Below are positions 33,769-34,320 of a stretch of 34,320 bases of DNA, piece after piece. Under the pieces are notes generated by a model. That model had not been told where the DNA came from. It saw only the letters and a program-made list of their open reading frames with translations, and ran no database searches. Each line of letters opens with the position of its first letter. Positions within the stretch are counted from its first letter, which is position 1. The DNA is taken from NCBI GenBank assembly GCA_030765645.1, contig JAVCCE010000014.1, forward strand, positions 1 to 34,320, given 5' to 3'. This DNA comes from Candidatus Hinthialibacter antarcticus (GTDB taxonomy: Bacteria > Hinthialibacterota > Hinthialibacteria > Hinthialibacterales > Hinthialibacteraceae). Both the position numbers and the translations under genes were made by a program.

Positions 33769-34320
33769 AAGCGTCCCTCAACCAAATAGAATCATATCAG
33801 AAACCGCCCATTGACGGTCATTATTAACTATCGTCAATAAAAATAGAGAGTTAAGAAGAAAATTGGGGAGCAAACCAGGAAATGGCTGGCGCGGTGAGGT
33901 ATTACGGTCAGCAGCGCGACAATGTAGTCCCTTCTCCCTCTGGGAGAAGGCTAGGATGAGGGTTTAATTTGTGCATTACAAAAACGATATCTGAACCCTC
34001 ACCCCAACCCTCTCCCAGTGGGGAGAGGGAGCAGGCGTGTGCGTTTATGGGGGGGTGGCGCTGCAAACGCCGGGGGGATTCGGGCGCAACACCCTTTCTT
34101 TTCATGCGGCTCACCAGGAGGTTCGCCCTCCCCACATCATTCGAAATATTGGTGGGTTATTACCTGCCGTTCATGATGATTGAAACATTGCAGGGTGGGC
34201 TGCTTCGCGAGCCCACCCTTGTATCTTTCTTGTAAGTTGAATAGAAAAAGACGAAGCCTCGGGATGAGAGTACACCCACGAGGCTTTGTGAACGGCAGAT
34301 CGTCCCACCCTGGGTCCGTC
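33769..34320. other. Intergenic region with repeats at the window edge
   Basis: No gene is supported. It holds an AT-rich stretch (33790-33870) likely containing the promoter of the aminotransferase operon, family B palindromes at 33928-33963 and inverted at 33995-34031, a MITE-body fragment near 34046-34080, a family A palindrome at 34191-34219, and a terminator-like hairpin at 34245-34287. Confidence 0.65.
34245..34287 (-). terminator. Terminator for a leftward gene beyond the window
   Basis: AAGCCTCG (34254-34261) pairs perfectly with CGAGGCTT (34279-34286). On the minus strand the stem is followed by CGTCTTTTTC, so it would end a transcript coming from the right, outside the window. Confidence 0.6.

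Overview
The window looks like chromosomal DNA from an uncultured, Gram-negative-type bacterium, probably of the FCB/PVC-like part of the tree (Hydrogenedentota-, Sumerlaeota- or Poribacteria-like lineages fit the gene mix). I cannot fix the phylum from sequence alone. Pointers are a 31-residue AURKAIP1/COX24-type ribosomal protein of the kind familiar from Bacteroidetes, SpoVG in a genome with an RseA/RseB-type envelope system, futalosine-pathway menaquinone synthesis (MqnC), DUF1080 and penicillin-acylase secreted enzymes, and many short dispersed palindromic repeats. Most genes are ordinary single-copy chromosomal genes; no phage, plasmid, CRISPR array or transposase is seen.

Layout. 1-1206 is gene-free, with REP-like palindromes, a nested inverted-repeat element (465-580) and AT-rich DNA. 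It is followed by tRNA-Leu(GAG) behind a perfect sigma-70 promoter, a tiny ribosomal protein gene (1405-1500) and spoVG. murI runs the other way. An AT-rich gap (2892-3711) carries several DnaA-box-like 9-mers. Next comes an ECF sigma / anti-sigma / RseB-like operon (3712-5983), then a degenerate GGDEF-CopG fusion (6407-7087), a small Cys protein, pdxH, and a membrane-anchored coiled-coil protein (8620-9909). A leftward block holds a TPR lipoprotein and mqnC, a WcaJ-type sugar-phosphate transferase, and a large unrecognised toroid-like protein. A BlaI-type repressor and a lipoprotein gene broken by an in-frame TAA follow.

The second half holds a penicillin acylase and DUF1080 pair overlapping by ATGA, a methyltransferase, an M16 peptidase homologue without its zinc motif, gpmA, a PilZ protein, an unknown protein, a zinc-finger/YIP1 membrane protein followed by a B12-type radical SAM enzyme, and a double-length ABC-2 permease. 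It ends with divergent DNA glycosylase and HisC-like aminotransferase genes and a DegT aminotransferase / GNAT pair that resembles amino-sugar biosynthesis.

The most distinctive structure not explained by genes is the repeat content: a miniature inverted-repeat element family with 18-bp terminal inverted repeats (two complete and two partial copies), two REP-like palindrome families that alternate at 23.98-24.27 kb, and many fragments of these in intergenic DNA. I found no convincing new multi-gene system. The best leads are the GGDEF-CopG fusion with a palindrome upstream, the stop-interrupted two-repeat lipoprotein gene, the MITE family and the DnaA-box cluster.
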